Part shown: piece after piece, positions 27,374 to 36,454 of the stretch
How the letters are laid out: each line of letters begins with the position of its first letter
Numbering within the stretch: position 1 is the first letter of the stretch
Origin: Muribaculaceae bacterium
GTDB lineage: Bacteria > Bacteroidota > Bacteroidia > Bacteroidales > Muribaculaceae
Length of the DNA stretch: 61,287 nt
Assembly: GCA_017436845.1 (NCBI GenBank)
Contig: JAFSCJ010000013.1
Span: 1 to 61,287 of the forward strand
Reading direction: 5' to 3'
The notes under the pieces: model-generated
Database searches by the model: none
What the model saw: only the letters and a program-made list of their open reading frames with translations
Told to the model about the DNA's origin: nothing
Position numbers and translations under genes: made by a program

Positions 27374-29467
27374 TTACTTGCCGGCAGAGGTAGATTGCTG
27401 TACTCCGGCATCACTGTCAATCAATTTAGATGTTTGTCGAGACTTGCGGCCCCAGTCGACATTGTATGATACCGAGATAAACGGCATCTGCTCAACAGCT
27501 TTAGTGCGCATTGTGCGTTTCACATCGGCATAGCGACTTAATGTTTCTGTTCCCTGACTATATCGTCCGAAAGGTATCATAATTCCGGCATCAAAACTAA
27601 AACCTTTCCATCGATAACCTAATCCCACAATACTGACTGTTTCACCTTCACTCAACGCTTCTCCCCACAATGATTTGCTCCCCTTATGATATTGAGCAGT
27701 CAATGTCATACCGTAGTGAGTAACTTGTAACTGTCCACTACCATCAATGCTGCTCAAGCAATGACGATATCCCATCCCTCGTGTATAGTCTCTGTGGAAA
27801 CGTAATGTTCCACTCAAAGTTACCCAACCGGGAACTATCGTAACTCGCGGAGCAAGTTGCACTCCCCATGAAGAGAAACCACTCTGATTAGCATAGGAAG
27901 TTACTATTTTTCCCTCTTCATTCCAATAACGATAATCCATAATAGCATCAGGTGTTCGGTAATAAAACGTTGACAATTGGCCGGCTACGCGCTTACTATT
28001 ATAATTATATTGCAATGTTAATCGATAATTATTATATGGTTTCAAATTGGCATTACCCACTTGCATTTGCAATCCGTCAATATCTTGCGCTATTGATGCC
28101 ATTTGACTCAACGACGGAGTTCCCGAATAGGTATTGAAAATCAGTCTTAACTGCGAAACATCACTAAGACGATAGCTGGCAGTTACACGCGGACGCAATA
28201 AAAAATTCTCTACCTTATTATCACTATCCACAATACGCGTATTGGTATATTCTCCGGTTACTCCGGCTGATAGATTCAGTAACCCAAATCGTTGTATATA
28301 TTCTCCAAATAAGAACATGCGATCTTCTCGTTGACGACTCATCAATCCGTCAAGGTGAGTATATTCCGACCGATTCCATTTACCGGTATATCCTGTTCCG
28401 ATGGAGAGTTTTGACTTGTTCCACTCTTTGATATAGTTTCCTTCGGCAGTGATAGCAAAATTGCGGTCGTTAATGCGAGTATCAATATCAACAACCTCTA
28501 CACCATCATCTATTTGCGTCTCGCTATAATCACGAATACTATGTCCTAAATACCAACCTGCATTAACATCAAATACAAGTGTCTGACCTCGTCCAATCTT
28601 CTGGTCCAAATACAGGTTCAAACTTGGAGTAGTATTTGGAGTTCGCGTTGCATCATGAATTTTTAATTCCAGAGATCCATCGCTCATAGTCAATATTCCA
28701 TCATAAGACATTAAATTAGATGTATTTCGACTATAATAAACACTTGCATAAAAATTTGTCTTATCAGGATTCAAATAATTATACGCCAAATATCCACTTG
28801 CTCCATAGGTGTGATGATTACCCCCTATTGCCGACTCTACTCTACTAAATGTTGAGCCATCAGGTAACATATATAGCTCCTCATTCTCGCGATAAATAGG
28901 CATATCAAGACGCATATGACCATAATAATTTGCTTCAAATTGCGAACGTCCATTATTTAATTTCAAATTCACATACTGATTTCCAAATCCGTTACCAAGA
29001 CTTTGTGCAACATTTGTGCGCAACGAACCACCACTATTAGGATTCTTCACAATAAAATCAAGTACAGCTGCCGCACTTCCATAACGCAATCCGGGATTTT
29101 CATGATACTCCACTCTCACGATAGATGCCGGAGCCAATGTTTTTACTTGATTGATATCAGTCTTACGCCCGTTGATGCGCACCTCAACCGACTCCCCCGC
29201 ACGACTAATCGTGTTCATTACGGTATTTACAGTCAATGTGGGTATCTGCATATTATTCAACAAATCAAGTCCATCAGCTGAACGTTTTTTTGTGTCCTCC
29301 GAAGGTACATACAAGTCTCTATCGGCTTTACGAATGATGGGAGTTGCTTTAACGGTAACCTCTCCAAGTTCAACACTCTTTTCTGTTGTTTGCTCCTGTG
29401 CAGTCATTGGCAATGCCAATACCGATGTTGCCAACGCAATTGCACACAATCCTATTTCCTTTTTCAT
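27374..29467 (-). CDS. TonB-dependent-receptor-like outer-membrane beta-barrel protein
   Basis: About 697 residues from ATG 29467; a start two codons earlier at 29473 is also possible. Signal peptide MKKEIG...PMTAQ. Residues about 30-160 form a plug-like domain: VELGEVTVKATPIIRKADRD, then RINGRKTDINQVKTL, EYHENPGLRYG and AAVLDFIVK. The remaining 500 residues are barrel strands, related to the outer-membrane barrel family common in Bacteroidetes. There is no SusD-like partner, so this is not a classical SusCD pair. The substrate is unknown. The C terminus ends in SAGK, not Phe. The gene stands alone and converges on the preceding unit. Confidence 0.78.
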   Translation of the reverse strand: MKKEIGLCAIALATSVLALPMTAQEQTTEKSVELGEVTVKATPIIRKADRDLYVPSEDTKKRSADGLDLLNNMQIPTLTVNTVMNTISRAGESVEVRINGRKTDINQVKTLAPASIVRVEYHENPGLRYGSAAAVLDFIVKNPNSGGSLRTNVAQSLGNGFGNQYVNLKLNNGRSQFEANYYGHMRLDMPIYRENEELYMLPDGSTFSRVESAIGGNHHTYGASGYLAYNYLNPDKTNFYASVYYSRNTSNLMSYDGILTMSDGSLELKIHDATRTPNTTPSLNLYLDQKIGRGQTLVFDVNAGWYLGHSIRDYSETQIDDGVEVVDIDTRINDRNFAITAEGNYIKEWNKSKLSIGTGYTGKWNRSEYTHLDGLMSRQREDRMFLFGEYIQRFGLLNLSAGVTGEYTNTRIVDSDNKVENFLLRPRVTASYRLSDVSQLRLIFNTYSGTPSLSQMASIAQDIDGLQMQVGNANLKPYNNYRLTLQYNYNSKRVAGQLSTFYYRTPDAIMDYRYWNEEGKIVTSYANQSGFSSWGVQLAPRVTIVPGWVTLSGTLRFHRDYTRGMGYRHCLSSIDGSGQLQVTHYGMTLTAQYHKGSKSLWGEALSEGETVSIVGLGYRWKGFSFDAGIMIPFGRYSQGTETLSRYADVKRTMRTKAVEQMPFISVSYNVDWGRKSRQTSKLIDSDAGVQQSTSAGK

Positions 29468-29533
29468 CGTCATGTGATTTTTTGTTTTCTGTCTATTTGA
29501 CGCAACAACATTAAAAAAGGATGCACCACCCGC

Positions 29534-29571
29534 AAAAAAAAAATGAGAGCATGATAAATTACCATGCTCTC
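29534..29571 (-). terminator. Terminator of fabD
   Basis: On the minus strand GAGAGCATG and CATGCTCTC form a stem with a 9-nt loop, followed by a run of about ten T (the A tract at 29534-29543). Confidence 0.85.
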
Positions 29572-29594
29572 TATCAATTTATTTCTATCGTCAA

Positions 29595-30473
29595 TTATTG
29601 TTTTCCTGAGACTGTTACTTCGCGGGAAATTTTAGAGACAAGCCCTTGAAGCACTTTACCGGGACCAAGTTCTACAAATTCAGTAGCTCCATCAGCCACC
29701 ATGTTTTGAACTGATTGAGTCCAACGAACAGGAGCAGTTAATTGTACCAAAAGATTTGCCTTGATTTCGGCTGCATCAGTGTGAGGTTTAGCGTCAACAT
29801 TTTGGTAAACAGGGCAAACCGGTGTATTGAATTGAGTATTTTCGATAGCTTCAGCAAGTTCAGCACGAGCAGGCTCCATGCATGGAGAGTGGAACGCACC
29901 ACCCACTTTAAGTTTCATTGCACGTTTTGCACCGGCAGCAAGAAGTTTTTCGCAAGCAGCATCAATTGCCGGTTCTTCCCCGGAGATAACGATTTGTCCC
30001 GGGCAGTTATAGTTAGCACACACAACAACACCATCAATACCTGCACAAATTTCCTCTACGGTAGCATCAGGAAGAGCAAGCACAGCGGCCATTGTTGAAG
30101 GTTTCATTTCACATGCTTTTTGCATAGCCATTGCACGAGCAAAGACAAGACGTAGTCCATCTTCAAAGCTCAATGCTCCTGCTGCAACAAGGGCCGAAAA
30201 TTCACCAAGAGAGTGCCCTGCAACCATTTCAGGGGCAAACTCTTCACCTAAAGTTTTAGCAAGAATTACAGAGTGAAGGAAAATTGCTGGTTGAGTAACC
30301 TTTGTTTGACGAAGATCTTCATCAGTACCGGCAAACATCAAATCAGTAATACGGAAACCCAATATCTCATTGGCTTTCTCAAACATTTCATGAGCCACAG
30401 GATTGTTGTCATACAAATCCTTTCCCATTCCTACAAATTGCGCCCCTTGACCGGGAAAAACAAACGCTTTCAT
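29595..30473 (-). CDS. fabD: Malonyl-CoA:ACP transacylase
   Basis: Transfers malonyl from CoA to acyl carrier protein, the committed loading step of type II fatty acid synthesis. 292 residues, the normal size. Signatures are FPGQGAQFVGMG at 6-17, the nucleophile S88 in GHSLGE and H195 in GAFHSP. It is cytosolic. It is monocistronic here, with its own -7 element (TACCTTTG, 30527 to 30520 on the minus strand) and its own terminator. Confidence 0.96.
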   Translation of the reverse strand: MKAFVFPGQGAQFVGMGKDLYDNNPVAHEMFEKANEILGFRITDLMFAGTDEDLRQTKVTQPAIFLHSVILAKTLGEEFAPEMVAGHSLGEFSALVAAGALSFEDGLRLVFARAMAMQKACEMKPSTMAAVLALPDATVEEICAGIDGVVVCANYNCPGQIVISGEEPAIDAACEKLLAAGAKRAMKLKVGGAFHSPCMEPARAELAEAIENTQFNTPVCPVYQNVDAKPHTDAAEIKANLLVQLTAPVRWTQSVQNMVADGATEFVELGPGKVLQGLVSKISREVTVSGKQ

Positions 30474-30519
30474 AATCTTTTTTATCCTTAGTTTTATTTA
30501 TATTCCTAAAAACGAGCCA

Positions 30520-30527
30520 CAAAGGTA
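30520..30527 (-). promoter_or_regulatory. -7 element of fabD
   Basis: CAAAGGTA on the plus strand reads TACCTTTG on the minus strand, 46 nt before the start codon. Confidence 0.5.
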
Positions 30528-30620
30528 CTACTTTTCCCCGAATTACGGAAATTTTTCCTTAAATTTACACGAACATATTCAACATTACTCATTTCATTTT
30601 AGTATTTCACTAAAAAAGCG

Positions 30621-30628
30621 TACATTTG
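30621..30628 (+). promoter_or_regulatory. -7 element of tatA
   Basis: TACATTTG, 41 nt before the tatA start. A clear -33 box is lacking. Confidence 0.5.
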
Positions 30629-30669
30629 TGATATATTATAAACAACCGGTTTACTAATTCTGACAAACT

Positions 30670-30879
30670 ATGTCTATTTTTTCAACTATACCTCTATTTT
30701 TAGGACTTAACGGCTGGGAATGGCCCATTATTCTTATCGTTGTTTTACTTCTTTTCGGTGGGAAAAAAATACCCGAATTGATGAAAGGAATTGGCAAAGG
30801 CGTGCGTTCATTCAAAGACGGAATGAAAGAAGTTAAAGACGAAATCGAAAAAGAGGACGATACTGACGCAAAGAAATAA
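30670..30879 (+). CDS. tatA: Twin-arginine translocase subunit TatA/E
   Basis: 69 residues: one N-terminal membrane helix (about 15-29, [20 protein letters not shown]) and the amphipathic helix with the [16 protein letters not shown] signature, then an acidic tail. TatA oligomers form the conducting part of the folded-protein export system. It lies 18 nt upstream of tatC. No separate tatB is seen, in line with a two-component Tat system. Confidence 0.95.
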   Translation: MSIFSTIPLFLGLNGWEWPIILIVVLLLFGGKKIPELMKGIGKGVRSFKDGMKEVKDEIEKEDDTDAKK

Positions 30880-30897
30880 TTTTACCATATCCTACAC

Positions 30898-31710
30898 ATG
30901 AGGCAAGAAAAGGAGCAGCTCCAAGAAATGAGTTTTTGGGGGCATCTTGATGTCCTCAGAGGCGTGTTATTTAAAGCTATCATTCTATTGGTTGCTTTAA
31001 CTGCCGTATTATTTATCTTCATGCCTCAAATTTTTGACAATTTCATTCTTGCTCCCACTCGCGCCAATTTTATAACCTACCAACTTTTTCAAAAACTATC
31101 GGTTGACTCAGTTCTACCCCAACAATCGGCAGGATCCGATTTCAATATTGAGCTGATAAACATCAAACTTGCATCACAATTTTTCATTCACATCTCCTCC
31201 TCTTTATGGATGGCTGTTGTAGTAGCATTCCCTTTTATAATATACTTGATATGGAGTTTCATTAGTCCGGGGCTATACAGCCATGAGAAACGTGGAGCAA
31301 AAAGAGGGTTCCTGTTTGGTTGCACAATGTTTTATATAGGTGCAGCTACAGGCTATTTCCTTGTATTCCCCATTACATTGAGATTTCTTGCATCTTACCA
31401 ACTCAGCTCGCTCATACCAAACGTCATATCACTTGACTCTTATATAGATAACTTCATCATGATATGTCTCATGATGGGGATACTATTTGAATTACCATTG
31501 CTTGCATGGTTATTTGGTAAAATGGGATTTATCACTCGCAATTTCTTCAGCAAATATCGTCGCCACGCGATTGTTGTGTTGCTAATTCTTGCGGCAATCG
31601 TAACCCCCACAGGCGACCCATTCACGTTAGCAATAGTATTTTTCCCAATATACTTTTTGTGGGAACTCAGCTCGTTAATAGTTCCTAAAGCCAAGAAAGA
31701 AAATAATTAA
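30898..31710 (+). CDS. tatC: Twin-arginine translocase subunit TatC
   Basis: 270 residues with six membrane helices. TatC binds the RR signal peptide. The N-terminal cytosolic SFWGHLDVLRG segment corresponds to the conserved HLxELR motif, and the first periplasmic loop is long (about 45-95), as in Bacteroidetes. Co-transcribed with tatA. Confidence 0.95.
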   Translation: MRQEKEQLQEMSFWGHLDVLRGVLFKAIILLVALTAVLFIFMPQIFDNFILAPTRANFITYQLFQKLSVDSVLPQQSAGSDFNIELINIKLASQFFIHISSSLWMAVVVAFPFIIYLIWSFISPGLYSHEKRGAKRGFLFGCTMFYIGAATGYFLVFPITLRFLASYQLSSLIPNVISLDSYIDNFIMICLMMGILFELPLLAWLFGKMGFITRNFFSKYRRHAIVVLLILAAIVTPTGDPFTLAIVFFPIYFLWELSSLIVPKAKKENN

Positions 31711-31744
31711 ACGACATTTTAGCTCGTATAATCTAAAAATGTAG

Positions 31745-31752
31745 TACCTTTG
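31745..31752 (+). promoter_or_regulatory. -7 element of the SulP gene
   Basis: TACCTTTG, with a T-rich TTTTAG about 22 bp upstream as a weak -33. The position argues for ATG 31799 as the start of the downstream gene. Confidence 0.5.
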
Positions 31753-31798
31753 CAGCCGTTAAAAAAGATTGTATTTATATATTTTTATTGAAACGGTT

Positions 31799-33505
31799 AT
31801 GAATTTTTCAGGTACAATTGATTTTCGACCGAAATTATTCTCAACCCTTCGCAATTATTCTTTGAGTCGCCTAAAAGACGACCTGATTGCAGGGATTGTG
31901 GTCGGAATCGTAGCATTGCCACTTGCCATCGCATTTGGTATTGCATCAGGAGTAACACCCACAGTTGGTCTTATCACAGCCATTATTGGTGGATTTATGG
32001 TATCGGCATTTGGAGGCAACAGCGTCCAAATAGGAGGTCCCACAGGTGCATTTATTGTCATTGTTTACAACATTATTGCCGTATATGGATTGCAAGGTCT
32101 TGCCATTGCAACATTTATGGCAGGTCTTATCCTCGTTGTAATGGGATTGTTCCACCTCGGTACAGTCATTAAATTCATCCCCTATCCTATAGTCGTAGGG
32201 TTTACTGCCGGTATCGCATTAACGATATTCTCTACACAAATAAATGATTTCTTCGGTCTTGGACTTTCTAATGTTCCAAGCGAGTTTATCCCTAAATGGG
32301 GAGTATATTTCCAAAATTTGGGGAATATTGACTTAGCAACACTTGGAGTGGGACTTGTTTCATTGCTTGTTATCGTAGGCACTCCTTTCATTTCCAAGAA
32401 ATTACCGGGAGCGTTAATTGCAATCATCGTAATGACAGTTGCCGTATATTTCTTAAATACTTTATTCCCCGAATTCAAAGTAGAAACAATCGGTGATCGT
32501 TTTGGCAACATGAGCTCAGACATTCCTGCTCCTCATGGCTTTGAGCTATCAATGGCAACAATCAACCAATTGATGCCATCGGCATTTACCATTGCGATAT
32601 TATGTGCAATTGAATCATTACTTTCGGCAACTGTAGCCGATGGTGTTACAGGTTCTCGCACAAATAGTAACACAGAACTTATTGGCCAAGGAATTGCCAA
32701 TATAGCTGTCCCATTCTTTGGAGGTATTCCCGTTACCGGAGCTATTGCTCGCACAATGACAAATATTACAAACGGAGGTCGCACACCAGTTGCCGGCATT
32801 GTTCACACAATAGTCCTTCTATTGATATTCCTATTCCTCATGCCTCTAATCAATTATGTGCCCATGTCATGCCTTGCGGCAGTATTGATTGTTGTTTCAT
32901 ACAACATGAGCGGGTGGCGCACAATTATTGGCATCTTTAAGTCTCCTAAAAGCGACATTTCTGTACTCCTCGTTACATTTTTATTGACAGTAATTTTTGA
33001 CTTGACAATTGCAATAGAACTTGGTCTCTTGCTTGCTGTCGTCTTGTTCCTTCGTCGTGTTATGGAGAATACCCAAATCAGAGTATATGGTGAGCAACTT
33101 GATGTAGCCGAAGGCACTGAAGCTACGACTCATGAGGTTCTTGATGTTGCCGAAGGCGTTGAAGTTTACGAAATTGATGGACCTTTCTTCTTTGGCGTTG
33201 CAACAAAATTCGATGAAATGATGCGCTCATCAATGGCCAACAAACCCATTGTCCGCATCATTCGCATGCGTAAAGTTCCATTCATCGACTCTACCGGTTT
33301 ACATAACCTTGAGATATTGATAAAATCTTCGCAGAAGGAAAATATTCACATTGTATTATCCGGAGTACAAGAGAATGTACATGAGACACTTAAGCATGCT
33401 AAGATTCATCAACTCATAGGAGAAGACCACATATGTGACCACATCACAAAAGCTGTTGCCATGGCAAATGAGATAGCAACAAACTCAATTGACATAAATG
33501 CATAA
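31799..33505 (+). CDS. SulP-family anion transporter with STAS domain
   Basis: 568 residues from ATG 31799, chosen because transcription should begin near 31759 and residues before it are not conserved-looking. The membrane part (about 20-430) has the SulP fold with GIVVGIVALPLAIAFGIASG and GGPTGAFIVIVYNI. The STAS domain (about 460-560) has the FIDSTGLHNLE loop. SulP carriers move sulfate, bicarbonate or dicarboxylates with Na+ or H+. Which anion is not decidable here; bicarbonate (BicA-like) or sulfate are the main options. Confidence 0.9.
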   Translation: MNFSGTIDFRPKLFSTLRNYSLSRLKDDLIAGIVVGIVALPLAIAFGIASGVTPTVGLITAIIGGFMVSAFGGNSVQIGGPTGAFIVIVYNIIAVYGLQGLAIATFMAGLILVVMGLFHLGTVIKFIPYPIVVGFTAGIALTIFSTQINDFFGLGLSNVPSEFIPKWGVYFQNLGNIDLATLGVGLVSLLVIVGTPFISKKLPGALIAIIVMTVAVYFLNTLFPEFKVETIGDRFGNMSSDIPAPHGFELSMATINQLMPSAFTIAILCAIESLLSATVADGVTGSRTNSNTELIGQGIANIAVPFFGGIPVTGAIARTMTNITNGGRTPVAGIVHTIVLLLIFLFLMPLINYVPMSCLAAVLIVVSYNMSGWRTIIGIFKSPKSDISVLLVTFLLTVIFDLTIAIELGLLLAVVLFLRRVMENTQIRVYGEQLDVAEGTEATTHEVLDVAEGVEVYEIDGPFFFGVATKFDEMMRSSMANKPIVRIIRMRKVPFIDSTGLHNLEILIKSSQKENIHIVLSGVQENVHETLKHAKIHQLIGEDHICDHITKAVAMANEIATNSIDINA

Positions 33506-33582
33506 TTAATAGCATTTTTCAGTAAAATCAATAGGAATTTACATAATTTGTTTTTTTGTCTTAAAAAAATATAGAAAATTTG

Positions 33583-33613
33583 TTTGCCATTATACATTTT
33601 TGTATTAACTTTG
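33583..33613 (+). promoter_or_regulatory. Consensus promoter of the small Cys-rich lipoprotein gene
   Basis: TTTG (33583-33586), 19 bp, TAACTTTG (33606-33613). This is a full match to the Bacteroidetes housekeeping promoter, so strong expression is expected. Confidence 0.75.
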
Positions 33614-33662
33614 TGGCGTTTTTGAAGCTAAAAAATTGTTTTATTATTTAATCAAAAAGAAA

Positions 33663-33866
33663 ATGAAAAAGTTAGTTTTATTACTTGCTGTTGTATTCAG
33701 CGTATCATTGTTCTCTTGTGGTGGTGCTGCAACTACTGAAGCTGCTACTGACACTGTAGCTGTTGTTGAAGAAGTAGTAGAAGTTGTAGATTCTTGCTGC
33801 GGTGATTCTGCTGCTTGCGATTCAACTAAAGCTTGCTGCGCTGACTCAGCTGCTGTAGTTAAATAA
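33663..33866 (+). CDS. Small Cys-rich lipoprotein
   Basis: 67 residues from ATG 33663, preferred to an upstream in-frame ATG because the lipoprotein signal MKKLVLLLAVVFSVSLFSC starts here. The lipobox Cys is C19. The mature part is a run of Ala, Thr, Val and Glu followed by three cysteine clusters: DSCCGDS, AACDS and KACCADS. No known domain was recognised. The clustered cysteines and acidic residues could bind metal or form disulfides in the periplasm. Promoter and terminators show that it is its own transcription unit. Function unknown. Confidence 0.8.
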   Translation: MKKLVLLLAVVFSVSLFSCGGAATTEAATDTVAVVEEVVEVVDSCCGDSAACDSTKACCADSAAVVK

Positions 33867-33925
33867 TTGTAGAGAACAATTATTTTAAGGATTTAAGCTG
33901 TCCCAAATTGGGGGATGGCTTTTTT
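33862..33925 (+). terminator. Two successive hairpins after the small lipoprotein
   Basis: AATAATTGT and ACAATTATT form a stem (about 33862-33884) that includes the stop codon and is followed by TTT. A second stem (AGC-TGTCCC with GGGGGA-TGGCT, about 33896-33920) is followed by TTTTTTCTTTTTT, the stronger terminator. Confidence 0.7.
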
Positions 33926-34015
33926 CTTTTTTATAGATCTTCTATATTAGATACAATAGACAAAGACAGTTGAAAACATTACCATACATTCACAAAGTAT
34001 CACCCTATCTTATAA

Positions 34016-34047
34016 ATAAAAACCAGCAGCCGGGGGAAGGCTGCTGG
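34016..34047 (-). terminator. Terminator of the long rpoN-to-flippase operon
   Basis: On the minus strand CCAGCAGCC and GGCTGCTGG form a GC-rich 9-bp stem with a 7-nt loop, followed by TTTTTATTT. It lies 168 nt after the flippase stop codon. Confidence 0.85.
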
Positions 34048-34050
34048 TCT

Positions 34051-34084
34051 GTTATATTCGCGTCATCGCGACGCATAATATAAC
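34051..34084. repeat. Long imperfect palindrome
   Basis: GTTATATTCGCGTC pairs with GACGCATAATATAAC around the loop ATCGC with one bulge. It stands 3 bp from the terminator hairpin. The remainder of the 348-bp gap between 33867 and 34214 is AT-rich with no gene that I can support. Confidence 0.6.
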
Positions 34085-34214
34085 TATCTACTTTTGTGCT
34101 ATTTTTATGTTTCAATATAATAATGTACAAATGTATAAAATATTTATGAAATATTATTATGTATTTCCTATAATTTAAATAATTGCATATTTTTATCAAT
34201 ATAGCACATAATTA

Positions 34215-35708
34215 CTATTCATTTTTCTTACGAAATCTATACATGAAATAATCTATTGCCTCAGTTTGGATCTTTGATTTCATAATATAATTTACGCCAA
34301 AATACAATCCTAAACCGGTAATGATCAATAGTATCAACTGCACAATAGGATTTACCACACAATGCATTAGCATTATCATGAGTAACATAATAAGAATTGT
34401 TTCAAAAAAATATGGTAAACAATCACTCATATAGGCTCCCAATGAACGATGCGTTAATCTGGAGATTGCCACCAACATCACAACAAAGGTTAAAGCATAG
34501 GCAATGACCTGCCCTATCAGCATTATCTTAATACCATAGGTCAAATCATCGGGATAAGACTGAGCCAATATCGGAAAAGTTATTATTAATGCAAGCAATG
34601 CAGCTCCATCTCTTAATAACTCCATATAAACCATCATACGAGCTTTTCCCAACGCTATAATATAGTTGTTATACAGCGATCCCAACACCACAAATATTCC
34701 TCTCAACAACAATAGTTGAAACAGAGGAATCGAGGCATCCCATTTTGTCCCGAATAATATATGAAAAAGAGGTTCTGCCATGACACACAGAAATCCCATT
34801 GCCGGAAATAGCAGATAAGCAGTAAACCTGTTCATCTTAGCTGCGGCACGAGCAAATCGCTCTTTATCATCTTGAAATTGAGATAATATGGGTAAAAACG
34901 AAGATGTCAGCACTTGAGAGATAGACGATATCCCCATTTTGCTCCATTTATCGGCCTGGGTATAGTAGCCAAGACTCACAAGATTAACCCTATTCCCGAT
35001 GAAAAATGAGTAAATATTTTGAAACAAGATATTAAAGAATGAGCTAATCATCACGGCTGAGCCTATCCTAAATATCGAGCAAAAGGAATTCCAAGAGAAT
35101 TTCAACAACGGCCACCAACTGCATGACACCCACAGCACACCTGTTCTTACGACTGCCAACGAAATTGTTTGCCACACAATAGCCCATGCACCATATCCTG
35201 CAAGAGCAAGATATATCCCAACGACTGCACTAATGACAAGACCCAACACATTGGAAACTGCAATCATTTTTACATCCATCAGCTTCATCAAACGGTTGGT
35301 CTGTACATTTGATAACGCATTTATGATAAACGATAGGAACATTACACGCGACAATGGTATTAATCGCACATCATTTTGGAACCATGACGCAATTAATGGT
35401 GCGCCTAAGAACAGAACAATATATATTAATAATGCTACCGAGATATTAAACCAGAAAGCAGTACTATAATCAAGATGCGATGGAGCTTTGCGTTGCAATA
35501 ACGCATAGGAAAAACCACTATCTATAAACAGCGGGGCAAATGCTTGAAACACCATTATAGCTCCCACCAAACCGAAATCCTCTTGAGAGAGGACCCTTGC
35601 CAATACGATTCCGGTAACGGCATACAGCAACTGCGTGGAAACTCGATCAATCACATTCCACTTGATTGTCCGCGCAGCACGCAATTTCATATTTGCCTCT
35701 TCAGCCAT
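34215..35708 (-). CDS. Polysaccharide flippase / lipopolysaccharide biosynthesis exporter (MOP superfamily)
   Basis: 497 residues with 12-14 predicted membrane helices. The N terminus (AARTIKWNVIDRVSTQLL, ARVLSQEDFGLVGAI) is typical of the WzxC/polysaccharide-transporter branch. It would flip lipid-linked glycan repeat units across the inner membrane. It is the last gene of a long minus-strand operon, 16 nt after the third GIN-domain gene. No glycosyltransferases adjoin it, so its glycan is made elsewhere. Confidence 0.88.
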   Translation of the reverse strand: MAEEANMKLRAARTIKWNVIDRVSTQLLYAVTGIVLARVLSQEDFGLVGAIMVFQAFAPLFIDSGFSYALLQRKAPSHLDYSTAFWFNISVALLIYIVLFLGAPLIASWFQNDVRLIPLSRVMFLSFIINALSNVQTNRLMKLMDVKMIAVSNVLGLVISAVVGIYLALAGYGAWAIVWQTISLAVVRTGVLWVSCSWWPLLKFSWNSFCSIFRIGSAVMISSFFNILFQNIYSFFIGNRVNLVSLGYYTQADKWSKMGISSISQVLTSSFLPILSQFQDDKERFARAAAKMNRFTAYLLFPAMGFLCVMAEPLFHILFGTKWDASIPLFQLLLLRGIFVVLGSLYNNYIIALGKARMMVYMELLRDGAALLALIITFPILAQSYPDDLTYGIKIMLIGQVIAYALTFVVMLVAISRLTHRSLGAYMSDCLPYFFETILIMLLMIMLMHCVVNPIVQLILLIITGLGLYFGVNYIMKSKIQTEAIDYFMYRFRKKNE

Positions 35709-35724
35709 TTTCTATATCAAGATA

Positions 35725-36447
35725 CTATTCCTCACTATCTAAAGAAAAAACTTTTATCCCTATTGAACGGTTTTTAATCAACGGAGAACCTTTGTAATAA
35801 ACTTTTCCCGATGCTCCATAGATTGTCAACTCCTTAGATGCCGAACAACCCACGTAACCTGTCCCTATCTGAACACATTTGACCATTTCAGCATCCAAGC
35901 CATCGGCTTGTATAGAGCCAACTCCTTTGTTATTCAATTTAGCCGAACTACATTTCCCATTAATAACAAGCACTCCGTTACCGGTGAAAATCGAACCCTC
36001 AACAGAATTTGTATCAATATCTCTTACAACCAATCGCCCATTTCCTTCTAATTGTGCCTTAAAATTAGGACCGGGGGATACTGATAATACTCTGACGGTT
36101 GAATCTCCTCTATTAGTAACCTTTGTAAGGAACTTAGAATAAATTGTTACAGTTGGAAGATTTTTGTATTCCATAGGCGCCTCTGTTTCCGCCAATTTTA
36201 TCTCTAATTTCTGTTTCCCATTATTAGAAAACATTATAACTGATGCAATGTCAGAAGACGCTTGAAACACAGCCTTACCCACTGAGTCAGAATTAGACTT
36301 ATAATCAACATTAATTCCGTCAGTAACCATTAATTCAGTAAAATCCTTTACATCTAACTCATACCGAGCTGTTGACTGTGCACTTCCGGTTGCAATACCC
36401 AATAGTACAAACATCAATATGAATAAACACCTATCAGTTTTCATCAA
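35725..36447 (-). CDS. Exported GIN-domain-like protein (third of three)
   Basis: 240 residues with a signal peptide ending in TGSAQ. The body resembles the 'head GIN' putative adhesin domain (DUF2807): YELDVKDFTELMVTDGINVDYK at the start and repeated G-N-G/G-V-G turns of a beta-solenoid (LEGNGRLVVRDI, FTGNGVLVING, NNKGVGSIQADGL). It diverges most from the other two, and the GSG turns are mostly replaced. It follows the second copy by 7 nt. Function unknown; members are periplasmic or surface proteins. Confidence 0.72.
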   Translation of the reverse strand: MMKTDRCLFILMFVLLGIATGSAQSTARYELDVKDFTELMVTDGINVDYKSNSDSVGKAVFQASSDIASVIMFSNNGKQKLEIKLAETEAPMEYKNLPTVTIYSKFLTKVTNRGDSTVRVLSVSPGPNFKAQLEGNGRLVVRDIDTNSVEGSIFTGNGVLVINGKCSSAKLNNKGVGSIQADGLDAEMVKCVQIGTGYVGCSASKELTIYGASGKVYYKGSPLIKNRSIGIKVFSLDSEE

Positions 36448-36454
36448 TAACTAT

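Noticed and set aside
34005..34199. 64-codon minus-strand frame after the flippase gene
   Set aside because: Covers the terminator and palindrome; AT-rich with no plausible protein features.
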